Part shown: positions 34,762-42,800 of the stretch, one piece after another
How positions within the stretch are numbered: the stretch's first letter is position 1
Layout of the letters: every line of letters begins with the position of its first letter
Assembly: GCA_023387735.1 (NCBI GenBank)
Contig: JAEWHP010000017.1
Location: 39,538-103,537 of the forward strand
Direction: 5' to 3'
Source of the DNA: Pseudomonadota bacterium
Lineage (GTDB): Bacteria; Pseudomonadota; Alphaproteobacteria; Rhizobiales; Xanthobacteraceae
Length of the DNA: 64,000 nucleotides
The notes under the pieces: generated by a model
Told to the model about the DNA's origin: nothing
The model's database searches: none
What the model saw: the letters and a program-made list of their open reading frames with translations, nothing else
Position numbers and translations under genes: made by a program

Positions 34762-34986
34762 TCAGGTTCGCGTTAGCCCATCGAGAATACGTCCTATCTG
34801 CTGCTGAAACCGGTCGTGAGCCTCGCTGGTCGTCATCAGGGAACTCTGTACCTCGTAGGCGGTCGCCGTGCCTTCCGGGTTATTTGATTCAAACCACGCC
34901 AGTGCCGCCTCTGGGTTAGCGAAGACCTTAACATGGTCGTGGTCTCCGACCTGCCTGCTGGTGTCGATGTAAACCCAGACCTTCAT
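34762..34986 (-). CDS. Small conserved rhizobial hypothetical protein
   Basis: 74 residues from the ATG at 34986. The start MKVWVYIDTSRQVGDHDHVKVFANPEAALAWFESNNPEG is a pattern I recall from many rhizobial small proteins of unknown function. The remaining residues are polar and helical. The longer frame to 35151 has no matching upstream sequence. Confidence 0.72.
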   Translation of the reverse strand: MKVWVYIDTSRQVGDHDHVKVFANPEAALAWFESNNPEGTATAYEVQSSLMTTSEAHDRFQQQIGRILDGLTRT

Positions 34987-35242
34987 CGCGTTCCCGTAGA
35001 GAGTCTGCCTTATCCTTATCCCGGCGGCGGTTTCCCGTTCCAGCGTTGTTGGTGTTCGCAGGGTTGATCGGGCGGTCGCCCTGTCGATGACCGCACCCGA
35101 CACAGACGTAGAAGGGGATGCGCCGAGGAGGCCAGCACGTCCAGCGCTCATTGGCCGCCATGGGCCACCTAGAGCACCTGGGACAGGCTAACAGTGCGTC
35201 CTCAGCCTTCACGCCGCGCGTCCTCCCGAGACAGAACGGCAA
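34928..35242 (-). CDS. Possible zinc-ribbon protein (doubtful)
   Basis: The frame contains CPRC and, 20 residues later, CVGCGHRQG, a four-cysteine zinc-ribbon spacing, within ALLACPRCSRWPMAANERW. The only start is a TTG at 35242 and the C-terminal part overlaps the next gene and looks like random frame, so the real gene may be shorter or degraded. No other evidence. Confidence 0.3.
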   Translation of the reverse strand: MPFCLGRTRGVKAEDALLACPRCSRWPMAANERWTCWPPRRIPFYVCVGCGHRQGDRPINPANTNNAGTGNRRRDKDKADSLRERDEGLGLHRHQQAGRRPRPC

Positions 35243-35412
35243 ATTGTGGGCGAGGTTCCGAAAGCGAGGAACTGCTCAAGCTCCTCCGAGTGAGTAGATT
35301 GAGCCGAAGCCGGTCCGCCCGAGGATTCCGCGGTGCCGCGTAGGGATTCCCATGGTCGCTAGGAGACAAATGGGGTTTTCAGCGCTGTATTCGGTACAGC
35401 GGAGAATGCGCC

Positions 35413-35724
35413 ATGACCCATTACTACTTCGACCTCCGTGACAAAGATGGCTTCACGATCGACGACGAAGGTTTCGAGGTATCCGATTTAGAAGCGGTCC
35501 AACGGGAAGCGGTGCTTTCTCTTCCCGATCACAGCCGCGATGCTGCTGAGAAGGCGATCGGCTGTCTGACCGAGATGGCCGTAGCAGTTCGGGATGATGC
35601 CGGCCCAGTTATGGAGGTGAGCTTCAACTTTCAGCTTCTTAGACGGAATAGACCGATGGCTGGCTGCTTGCGCTCCGGCGGTTTCGGCGTCGAATCCGCG
35701 CTTCCGATCGTGAAGGCCAGCTGA
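35413..35724 (+). CDS. DUF6894 family small protein
   Basis: 103 residues. The opening THYYFDLRDKDGFTIDDEGFEVSDLEAVQREAV is the DUF6894 pattern, common in many copies in Bradyrhizobium genomes. The last 25 residues (after FNFQLLRRNRP) do not look like the family and may result from read-through past a lost stop. Function unknown. An upstream GCGGAGAATGCGCC sequence contains the ribosome binding site. Confidence 0.75.
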   Translation: MTHYYFDLRDKDGFTIDDEGFEVSDLEAVQREAVLSLPDHSRDAAEKAIGCLTEMAVAVRDDAGPVMEVSFNFQLLRRNRPMAGCLRSGGFGVESALPIVKAS

Positions 35725-35951
35725 CCGGAAGATACCGACGCGACCTCGGTTGGCGAACCGCTACGGTAGCCAGGGTCGTCCGGCATTTGGAACCTCTTCC
35801 CGATAGGAGCCACTGGGCAGGCAGTGGTGGGGTCGCCAGAACTTCAGCTGGCGGATCGGCCCTTTGACCGCTTGCGGCACGACGGGATGGTCGGCGGCCG
35901 CGGCGGCTCGCGTTCGCGCTCGGGCGGGGTCGATTTCGATCGATGGACTCC

Positions 35952-36595
35952 TTAACTGGCGGCGAGATCGACGGAGGTCCGAACGGCGGGTTCGCGGCTC
36001 AACGGATGGAGTTCCGCCGTCCTCTGCGATTGCACAAAGAGGATCTCGACATGGGCGAGAACGTCTCCGACCTGTTCCGCCTCGATAAGCTGGCCGAGAC
36101 GTTCGCGGAGGAATGGTTTTAGGATTCGCCCCGTCTCGCCCCCGTCCGCTTGCATGAGATCGACGAGATTCTGTTCGAGCGACGAAAGTTCGGCACCCGT
36201 CGTCGCCGGATCGAAGATACGGAGCAGCGACCGTTCGACGGCCGTCCAATCACCCCGGGAGACGTGCGTCAGAACGTTGTTCACGTGAGGATGCGCGCGA
36301 AAGGCAGCGACCAATCGGAACACCAACTCATGGACGAAAAGGCTTGTAGGCGTGGACTGCGGTTTGTGTCGAAAAGCAATGGTCGTCGCCGTGTCTCCAT
36401 CTCCGTACCGCCGTGGCCGTGCTCAGCTTCCAGGTCGTCTGGGAGGCAACGGTATCAGGGGAGCGGCGTGGGCTCGTTGCGCCAACTCAAAGATCGGTTC
36501 ATCGGATTCCAGTGTGAATCCGATCATCCGCGCCAGGATCTCAATTGCCGAGGTAGTTCTGGCGACGCGGCAGGAGTTGCGACGCCTAATGAACC
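35952..36595 (-). pseudogene. Frameshifted hypothetical gene behind the MIP18-type gene
   Basis: Two open stretches lie in order on the minus strand. The first (about 36595-36425) reads TSAIEILARMIGFTLESDEPIFELAQRAHAAPL then stops. The second (36425-35952) reads ATTIAFRHKPQSTPTSLFVHELVFRLVAAFRAHPHVNNVLTHV and continues to VDLAAS. The second has no start of its own other than a GTG at 36326 inside the good-looking sequence, so a frameshift near 36425 is likely. Family not recognised. It would be the fifth gene of the nnrS-led leftward run. Confidence 0.45.
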
Positions 36596-36900
36596 GGTGC
36601 GAATCCGATGGATGCCGACACCTCGGGCGCGATCATTGAGGGCGTCCAGGGCGGATCGAACGTCATCGTCACGTCGACCGATCGCACGCCCGGAACCTGC
36701 ATGGCTGCATTCGCGACGCCGTCCTTGAGGAAGCTCGCCGCCGGGCAGCCCTTCGTCGTCGCCGTCATCACGATCCAAGCGTCGCCATCCGTGACGGCAA
36801 TGCCATAGACGAAGCCGAGATCGACGATGTTGTGACCAAGCTCCGGATCGATGACGATCCTTAGGGATTCCCTGATCCTGGCGGGCAGATCGTCGTTCAT
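36586..36900 (-). CDS. MIP18/PaaD-type iron-sulfur cluster assembly protein (DUF59)
   Basis: 104 residues. The pattern VIDPELGHNIVDLGFVYGIAV, VMTATTKGCPAASFLKDGVANA and VTMTFDPPWTPSMIAPEV is DUF59/MIP18, with the reactive cysteine in KGCPA. Such proteins help mature or transfer Fe-S clusters. The start overlaps the DUF2249 stop by four bases, so the two are coupled. In this setting it may serve nitrogen-oxide metabolism. Confidence 0.88.
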   Translation of the reverse strand: MNDDLPARIRESLRIVIDPELGHNIVDLGFVYGIAVTDGDAWIVMTATTKGCPAASFLKDGVANAAMQVPGVRSVDVTMTFDPPWTPSMIAPEVSASIGFAPVH

Positions 36901-37406
36901 GCCGGCGCCCTCACCGTCAGCTCGTAGGTCACCCCGTCGGGCGTGAAGCCGCCGAGCCAGCGGAAGCCCCGCTTCTCGAGCTGCGGAAACAAGAAGACTG
37001 GCTCACGTCGCAGCAGCGCTGACAAGGTCTCGCCGGGCTGCAGCTTGTCGGCGGCAGCGAGGATCCGGACCATCGGCTCCGGAGGATCAAGGTCGCGGTT
37101 GTCGAGCTGGACGGTGGGCTCGGGCCAGGCGTCGAAGCTCGAACCGAGCGCGGGCATTGATGCCGGGTCATTCCTCGCTTCGTCCGGCGTAAACAGTACC
37201 TCCCATTCGCCATCGTCCAGCGGCCGTTCGGAGTGGGCGAAGCCTTTTTCAGCCATGACGGCGAAGAGAGGGACCGGCTTGAAGGTCGCGTAAAGACGCA
37301 GCCCCTGCCCCGACTCGAGGTTTCCGAGCGCGGCCATGATGACCGAGAACGGCTCGCCTCCGGAGCGGAGGATCGGGCGGACGTCCACATCGACATAGTT
37401 GGTCAT
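36897..37406 (-). CDS. DUF2249 domain protein
   Basis: 169 residues with two parts. The first (DVRPILRSGGEPFSVIMAALGNLESGQGLRLYATFKPVPLF) is a DUF2249/TusA-like fold; the second (LDNRDLDPPEPMVRILAAADKLQPGETLSALLRREPVFLFPQLEKRGFRW) repeats the same theme, so this appears to be a tandem DUF2249 protein. The family often neighbours denitrification and haem-copper genes. It has no conserved sulfur-transfer cysteine of TusA. Function unknown. Twelve bases after the polytopic membrane gene. Confidence 0.85.
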   Translation of the reverse strand: MTNYVDVDVRPILRSGGEPFSVIMAALGNLESGQGLRLYATFKPVPLFAVMAEKGFAHSERPLDDGEWEVLFTPDEARNDPASMPALGSSFDAWPEPTVQLDNRDLDPPEPMVRILAAADKLQPGETLSALLRREPVFLFPQLEKRGFRWLGGFTPDGVTYELTVRAPA

Positions 37407-37418
37407 GATCTTCCTCTC

Positions 37419-38759
37419 TCAGTTCCTGGCGAACAACAGGTGGGGCGCGGCGGCGCCGCCGGGGAGACGCAGCGAGCTTGCGACGTCGGCAAGCCGTCGG
37501 ATCCGGACCACTTCGTGGACGATGCCGGCAACGCCGACGGTCATCACCGCCACGGCGATCCGGAACGCCATGGGCTCGCCGATCAGCAGCGTCGCGGTTC
37601 CGCCCCAGACGGCCACGTAGTAGATCACGAACCACTTCGTCGCCCTGTTCTCCGCGACGAGGTCCTGTACGCGCGGCGTCGGCGCACGGCCCATGACCGG
37701 CCCGTAGGTTTCTAGCCAAGTCAGGAAAGCCACGATCTTGTAGAGCTTCGCGAGCACCAGGCCGGACAGCCAGCCGAAGACCGCGAGAAACGCGAAGGCG
37801 CCGAGATGCTCGAAGAAGCTATCGATGGATACCAGCGCGAGCCCGAGTAGCGCCGTGCCCGCCAGGCTTGCGAACGACAGCGTCGCCATCCGCATGTTGA
37901 GCTCGAGCTGACGCCTCTTCCGGTCTCGGAAGATGCCGGCGATGTCCCGCCCGTATAGAACGGCGCACGCCAGGCCCAGAAGAGCGGCGATCGACAACAC
38001 GAACGTAAACCCGGAGGCGAACCCGATCGCGATGCTGCCGCCCACCACCGTGACGCCGATGGCGAGCGCGCCGGCCGCCAAAGTCGCGCGGCTCCGGCGA
38101 TCGTCCACGTCCGGAGCCAACGTGAACATGGACAGGAGCCGGTAGCTGACGCCCATGGCGGTCAAGGTCAGCCAGCCGCCGAGACCCGCGATGGCATGCA
38201 GCGGAATGCCGCCCGCCAAGGCAGCCAATCCAGCCGATCCCGTCCATCCCGCAAGCGCGAACGCGAAGGTGGCGCCGAAAGCGGCGGTCGCGCTAAGCGA
38301 GGCCAAGCCGGCGAGAACGAACCGAGCCGGGCCGGTCGGCCGTAGCCTGGCGGTCAGGCCGAGATCGACGACGACCAGAGCGAAGCCGGCGACGAGCAGG
38401 ACCGCCCCGAGCGGAAGCAGCCAGAGCGCGGGCGGCAGGCGACCCGCCAAGGACAGGAAGCCCCCGAGCAAGGAGATGAGACCAGCGCTCAAGAGAACCA
38501 AGGCAGGCAAAGCCCAGCTTTCTCGGAACAGGGGTTTGGCGACCAGTACAGGAACGAACTGGAACAGTGCGCCACACATCGCAAGGCTCAGCCATCCGAT
38601 GCAGACCGCGTGCACCAGAACCAGCGTGTCCGGCGCGGCGAGGCCGACCGCAGGATAACCGACGCCCGCGACCATCAGAAGCAAGGCGACGAATAGCCAG
38701 GCGAGCGCAACCGCGAAGTAGGTCATCGTCCATTTCGAAAGAGTCCCACCGATCATCAT
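37419..38759 (-). CDS. Polytopic membrane protein of the nnrS cluster
   Basis: 446 residues with about 12 hydrophobic helices. Histidines lie in helices (LVLVHAVCIGWLSLAMCGALFQ, GGIPLHAIAGLGGWL, EVVRIRRLADVAS follows), so haem or metal binding is possible. The look is of the NnrS/haem-copper-like membrane group without the catalytic histidines of NorB. The start at 38759 (tandem ATG after AAGGAACC) is used; the same frame stays open to 39836 only as a shadow inside nnrS. It lies eight bases after nnrS. Role in nitric-oxide tolerance is inferred from context. Confidence 0.75.
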   Translation of the reverse strand: MMIGGTLSKWTMTYFAVALAWLFVALLLMVAGVGYPAVGLAAPDTLVLVHAVCIGWLSLAMCGALFQFVPVLVAKPLFRESWALPALVLLSAGLISLLGGFLSLAGRLPPALWLLPLGAVLLVAGFALVVVDLGLTARLRPTGPARFVLAGLASLSATAAFGATFAFALAGWTGSAGLAALAGGIPLHAIAGLGGWLTLTAMGVSYRLLSMFTLAPDVDDRRSRATLAAGALAIGVTVVGGSIAIGFASGFTFVLSIAALLGLACAVLYGRDIAGIFRDRKRRQLELNMRMATLSFASLAGTALLGLALVSIDSFFEHLGAFAFLAVFGWLSGLVLAKLYKIVAFLTWLETYGPVMGRAPTPRVQDLVAENRATKWFVIYYVAVWGGTATLLIGEPMAFRIAVAVMTVGVAGIVHEVVRIRRLADVASSLRLPGGAAAPHLLFARN

Positions 38760-38767
38760 CGGTTCCT

Positions 38768-39946
38768 TCAGGGTTTGCGCGCTCTGGAGAGCAGCGGTCC
38801 GTAGATAGACGCGAAGCCGACGAAGGCGAGCGTCCAGGCCACGCCGGCGGCCGGCAGCAGGACGTCGGCATGCGAAGGCTCGAGCGAGGCGCAGACGCGC
38901 GCGAGCGCCGCCGTCACCACCGCGAAGTAGAGCATTTGGGTCGCGGGCGAGGCCGCCAGCGTCCGGCCGGTGTGTCCGAGCGTGGCGCGCGTCATCACCG
39001 CGATGGTCATCGTCCCGATCGCCCCCCCGGTCCAGGCGTGTACGCCGGCACTGGGCGCCACCAGATCGAGCGCCGACAGCGCGATGAGGAAATACCCGGC
39101 CGGAAGGAAGGCGTAGGCGACGTGCAGGATCAGGACGAGCCGGTCCGGAAACGTCCTCTCTCCCGCCCATCGCGAAAGACGGATCAGGTGCAGCGCGCCG
39201 GCAAGACCGAGCAGGACGGCAGCGACGCGCCCCGTCGGCTCCGCAACCCAGACGACCAGCGCGACGACGCCGACGACCATCGCTACGGCGTCGAATCGAC
39301 CGAAGGGACTGGGCATCCGCCCCGGCAACTGGCGCGCAAGCCAGTTGCGCGTGAAGCTTGGCACGATCCGGCCTCCGATGACGCCGACAAGCGTCACGAC
39401 GAGGGCGATACCGGCTCGCGTCGAATACTCCGCGAGCCCGTTGAAATGGGCCTCGATGTGAAAGGCCAGGTTCGCGACCGCCAGCAGGCTGACGATGCCG
39501 ACGACCTTCAGATTGCCCCACTTCCGACCCGCCACGATCTCGCGCGCGGCCGCAGCGGCGAGCAGCAGCAGGAACAGGCCGTCCAGCGTCAAGGCGGCGC
39601 CCCAGCCGATCACGCCCGAGAAGTTCACGGCGAAGCGTCCGACGAGCCATGTCGAAAACAAGACCGCAAGCGGCACCCCCTGAAAAGGCAAGCGCCCGGT
39701 CCAGTTCGGCACCGCCGTCAGCAGGAACCCGGCGATCACCGCCACGACGTAGCCGAATAACATCTCGTGGACGTGCCAGTCGCGCGGAGCGAAGGCGATC
39801 GGAAGCGAGATCTCGCCCGCGAACACGGCAAGCCACAACGGGATCATGACGCCCGCCTGGATCGCCCCGAACAGAAAGAACGGTCGGAACCCGTAGGAGA
39901 ATAGCGCGGGCCCCCGATAGGCGCGCAACTTGGTCATGGTCGCCAT
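38768..39946 (-). CDS. nnrS: NnrS family haem-copper membrane protein
   Basis: 392 residues, about 12 membrane helices. The start ALFSYGFRPFFLFGAIQAG, then DWHVHEMLFGYVVAVIAGFLLTAVPNWTGR, GGRIVPSFTRNWLA and MTRATLGHTGR are the NnrS signature, with histidines HVHEM and TLGHTGR likely to bind haem or copper. NnrS relieves nitrosative stress from NO-iron-thiol complexes. It is the first gene of a leftward group with the membrane protein, DUF2249 and MIP18 genes. A palindrome at 39993-40008 precedes it. Confidence 0.93.
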   Translation of the reverse strand: MATMTKLRAYRGPALFSYGFRPFFLFGAIQAGVMIPLWLAVFAGEISLPIAFAPRDWHVHEMLFGYVVAVIAGFLLTAVPNWTGRLPFQGVPLAVLFSTWLVGRFAVNFSGVIGWGAALTLDGLFLLLLAAAAAREIVAGRKWGNLKVVGIVSLLAVANLAFHIEAHFNGLAEYSTRAGIALVVTLVGVIGGRIVPSFTRNWLARQLPGRMPSPFGRFDAVAMVVGVVALVVWVAEPTGRVAAVLLGLAGALHLIRLSRWAGERTFPDRLVLILHVAYAFLPAGYFLIALSALDLVAPSAGVHAWTGGAIGTMTIAVMTRATLGHTGRTLAASPATQMLYFAVVTAALARVCASLEPSHADVLLPAAGVAWTLAFVGFASIYGPLLSRARKP

Positions 39947-39992
39947 GGCGTCGTCATCCGATTTTCACCCGCAACTCTGGACCAGACGGTCG

Positions 39993-40008
39993 CTGACATC
40001 TTTGTCAG
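39993..40008. promoter_or_regulatory. Palindrome upstream of nnrS
   Basis: Perfect arms CTGACA / TGTCAG with a 4-base TCTT spacer, 47 bases before the nnrS start and 67 bases before the wrecked Crp/Fnr gene. It has the two-fold look of a Crp/Fnr-family site but a wider TGA-TCA spacing than the FNR consensus. Binding protein unknown. Confidence 0.45.
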
Positions 40009-40074
40009 GCCGCAAAGACGACCGAGGTTCCCGGCGCGATAAGGTTTGCATCAAACAACATCGGAGTACGATAG

Positions 40075-40581
40075 ATGAGGGTCTTCGAGAGATTGCGAGA
40101 ACGCGCGCACGTCATGCCTTCGACGCCGGAACTTCCCGAAAACTTGATCGCCGACATCGCGAACGCTGTACCGACGGAGAGCCACCCGCAGCGAGAACGA
40201 CGGGCTGATTGCCGCACTGCCGACATGGATCCGCGACCCTGACAATTCTCCTTCTCGGCACGCCAGCAGACGGTCGGAAGCAGACTGCGGGATACCCAGG
40301 CGCGCGTACTCGATATCTCGAACGAACAGGTCGAAGAGCGCGTTGCGCATGCGCTGCTGCGGCTCGCCAAACAAGGCGGCCGCAAGGTGGAAGCCGGAAT
40401 CGAGATCGATTTCCCGATCAGCCGCCAGGATGTCGCCGAGATGACGGGGACAACCCTGCATACGGCGAGCCGCATCCTCAGCGCATAGGAAAGCCAAGGG
40501 CTCGTCGAAGGCGGCCGCCAGCGCATCGTGTTGCGTGATCCTCACAGGCTTCACATCCTGGCCGAAAGCCAGGAAGAGTGA
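40075..40581 (+). pseudogene. Decayed Crp/Fnr-family regulator (NnrR-like)
   Basis: One reading frame from the ATG at 40075 to the TGA at 40581 contains two internal stops (TGA at 40240-40242, TAG at 40486-40488). The C-terminal part is a good Crp/Fnr sequence: NEQVEERVAHALLRLAKQGG, then the helix-turn-helix PISRQDVAEMTGTTLHTASRIL, then GLVEGGRQRIVLRD. The TAG replaces what is tryptophan or similar in ESQGL context. Only about 160 codons remain and most of the nucleotide-binding domain is missing, so an internal deletion also occurred. It lies between the nnrS group and the nos operon, where a nitric-oxide-responsive regulator is expected. Confidence 0.8.
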
Positions 40582-40827
40582 AGAGGACAGGCCGCGCGCC
40601 CCGAACCATGAGTTCGCATCACGGTGCCGCCGCCCGCATCCGTCTGCCAGGCGACCGGCAGGCCAGCCGTCGCCGTGCGGGTCGCTGGATGCTGCCGTCC
40701 GGCCGACCAAGAAGAAGCCAGAAGCCCACGCGACCGAACGGCCGTTGCGGGGCGCCCATCCGCAGCGAGGCCGTCATGCTGGCTTCCGGTGATTCGTCAG
40801 GACAGTCTTCGACGAAGATCGAGGCGC

Positions 40828-41211
40828 CTATTTCTTCTTGCCGTCGGCATCGAACTGCTTGAGATAGGCGATCAAATCGTTGGTCTTTTGCTCGTCCTTC
40901 AGTCCGGCGTAGATCATCTTGGTGCCCGGAATTTTCGCCTTCGGATCCTTGATGTACTCGCGGAACGTCGCTTCGTCCCATGTGATGCCGGAATCCTTGT
41001 TCGCCGCCGAGTAGGAGTAGCCCGGCACGCTGCCGGCCTTGCGGCCAATCAAACCGTTGAGGACTGGTCCGACGCCGTTCTTGGCGGTTTCGCCGATCTG
41101 ATGGCAGGCTTTGCAAACGCCGAAGACCTTTTCGCCCGAAGCGGCATCCTGCGCGTTGGCCTGGCCAAGTCCAGCCGCCACGAACAAGGTGGCAACAACG
41201 ATTCGTTTCAT
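40828..41211 (-). CDS. Periplasmic cytochrome c (class I)
   Basis: 127 residues. A signal peptide ends at ANAQ (about residue 21). Haem attachment site is CKACH (33-37); the distal methionine is in PGTKMIYAG. The pattern NGVGPVLNGLIGRKAGSVPGYSYSAANKDSGITWDE is typical of cytochrome c2 of Bradyrhizobium (CycA-like). It lies 33 bases after nosX on the same strand and may deliver electrons to NosZ. Confidence 0.93.
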   Translation of the reverse strand: MKRIVVATLFVAAGLGQANAQDAASGEKVFGVCKACHQIGETAKNGVGPVLNGLIGRKAGSVPGYSYSAANKDSGITWDEATFREYIKDPKAKIPGTKMIYAGLKDEQKTNDLIAYLKQFDADGKKK

Positions 41212-41244
41212 TCGGTTCTCCTGTTGCAGTTGAAAGGGTCGGGT

Positions 41245-42237
41245 TCAAGCGGCGAGATCCAAGACGGTTCCGGCGGAATCGATCAGATGCACGCGTTCGA
41301 TGTCGGCAACGGGCATCAACGCCCGAATCCGTTCTTGATCCATCATGCTGAAGGCCGTCGACAGCGCGTCCGCCGCGGTGGCGGTCGCGCCGACCGCCGT
41401 GACGCTGCGGTAGAGGTGTCCGCAGACGCCGCTTGCGGGCTCGAACAGATGGTTGAAGCGGCCCTGCGGATCGAACCGGAATCCATACCCGCCGGACGTC
41501 GAGACCGCGCGATCGACGACCGGCAGAACGGTCGGGATCCGGTCGGGGCGCTCCGGATCGGCGATGCCGACCTCCCATGGGCGGCTGTCCGGTCGCGACC
41601 CGATGGCCCGCGCCTCACCCATGTCGACAATGCTGTGGTCCATGCCGTGGGCGCGGAGCAGGTCGACGACCTTGTCGGTCACGTAGCCCTGCGCGATTCC
41701 GTTCAAAGTCACGGCCATGCCACGCGGCATCGCGATCCGGTCGCGACGAACTGCCAGCCGCCCATATCCGACACGCGCGAGCGCTGCCTGGATCGCGGCC
41801 GCCGGTGGGCCCGCTGAATCGGCGCCCTCACGGGAAAAGTGGTCGGCATAGGCCTTCCACAACGGCTGGACCGTCACATCGAACAATCCGCCGGTAAGCT
41901 CGGAATAGTGCTGCGATATCGACAGCAGTTCGACCATTTCGGCGGCAGGGTCGACCAGAATTCCGGTCCGATTCAGTTCGACCAAGGCGGAGTCGTCCAG
42001 ATACAGGCTGAACAGCCGCTCAAGCCGGCGCGCCTCCGCGCAGGCCGACGAAATCAAGCGCTCCGTCGCGCTGCGATCATGATGGCGGATGTCGATGGTC
42101 GCGACCGCGCCCAGCATCCTGCCACGCCAGACGACCACGTCCGCATCCGAGGCCGCCGCGCGACCGAGAGAAGCGAGGCTCATGCCCGCCGCAGCGGCGC
42201 TGATGCTGATGAAACGTCGACGCGAAACAATTTGCAT
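41245..42237 (-). CDS. nosX: FAD:protein FMN transferase NosX (ApbE family)
   Basis: 330 residues. A Tat-type signal (SRRRFISISAAAAG) directs it to the periplasm. ApbE features: MLGAVATIDI, ELTGGLFDVTVQPLWKAY, AVTLNGIAQGYVTDKVVDLL, VDMGEARAIG, and STSGGYGFRFD with HLFEPASG. NosX attaches FMN to a threonine of NosR, which is required for N2O reduction. It is the penultimate gene of the operon, 11 bases after nosL. Confidence 0.95.
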   Translation of the reverse strand: MQIVSRRRFISISAAAAGMSLASLGRAAASDADVVVWRGRMLGAVATIDIRHHDRSATERLISSACAEARRLERLFSLYLDDSALVELNRTGILVDPAAEMVELLSISQHYSELTGGLFDVTVQPLWKAYADHFSREGADSAGPPAAAIQAALARVGYGRLAVRRDRIAMPRGMAVTLNGIAQGYVTDKVVDLLRAHGMDHSIVDMGEARAIGSRPDSRPWEVGIADPERPDRIPTVLPVVDRAVSTSGGYGFRFDPQGRFNHLFEPASGVCGHLYRSVTAVGATATAADALSTAFSMMDQERIRALMPVADIERVHLIDSAGTVLDLAA

Positions 42238-42248
42238 GATCGTGTCCT

Positions 42249-42800
42249 TCAGTCGGTCGGCCCGCGCCCGGTGGTGACGTCTTCCGCGCCGCTTCTCTCG
42301 CCGCCCGACCCCAGCACGTACTCGCGCGGCACCTCCGCGAACGAAACGATGCGGCCGCCGTTCTCGGCGACGAACTTCTCCGCGGCGGCTCTCTCCGAGA
42401 ACGGCACGGCCTCTTCTCCGCCCATGCCGCCCTTGGCGCGGCTACCGAGCACGAAGAGCGCCTTGCGCGCCTCGACCCAGTTGTCCGCGCCCGGCTTCTC
42501 CCAGCTCGGCGCCTTGCCCATGTCGGATACGTAGATCGCCTGGATATCCTTGGGCTCCTCCGGAAGCACGGTGAAGGCGATGGCATCCCGTACGGAGGAG
42601 AACCACACCGGCTCGATCAAGCTCGCCACGAAAATGTGCCCCTTCGGACCGGGGTGCTCCAGCACGTTCATGCCGCAATAGCGACCGATGACCTCGACCG
42701 TCATATTGTGGGGCGGCGGTACCTGCGCCGCCCGCTTGTCGTCGCAACCGAGGAGTACGACCGGGAGCAGGAAAGCGATCGCAAGAGCCCGTCGTTTCAT
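42249..42800 (-). CDS. nosL: Copper-binding lipoprotein NosL
   Basis: 183 residues. The lipobox ends at Cys19 (VVLLGCDD), so the protein is anchored in the outer or inner membrane facing the periplasm. The NosL motif RYCGMNVLEHPGPKGHIFV contains the Cys-x-Met copper ligands; FSSVRDAIAFTVLPEEPKD and WVEARKALFVLGS follow. It donates copper to NosZ. The ATG at 42800 overlaps the nosY stop by four bases. Confidence 0.95.
   Translation of the reverse strand: MKRRALAIAFLLPVVLLGCDDKRAAQVPPPHNMTVEVIGRYCGMNVLEHPGPKGHIFVASLIEPVWFSSVRDAIAFTVLPEEPKDIQAIYVSDMGKAPSWEKPGADNWVEARKALFVLGSRAKGGMGGEEAVPFSERAAAEKFVAENGGRIVSFAEVPREYVLGSGGERSGAEDVTTGRGPTD

Noticed and set aside
34213..34919. Small plus-strand frames between the island and the DUF6894 gene
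   Set aside because: No ribosome binding sites, no family similarity, and they overlap the terminator and the minus-strand gene at 34762.
37419..39836. 805-residue open frame covering two membrane-protein genes
   Set aside because: The part right of 38759 is Arg/Ala-rich antisense-like frame within nnrS; the real start has tandem ATG codons and a ribosome binding site at 38759.
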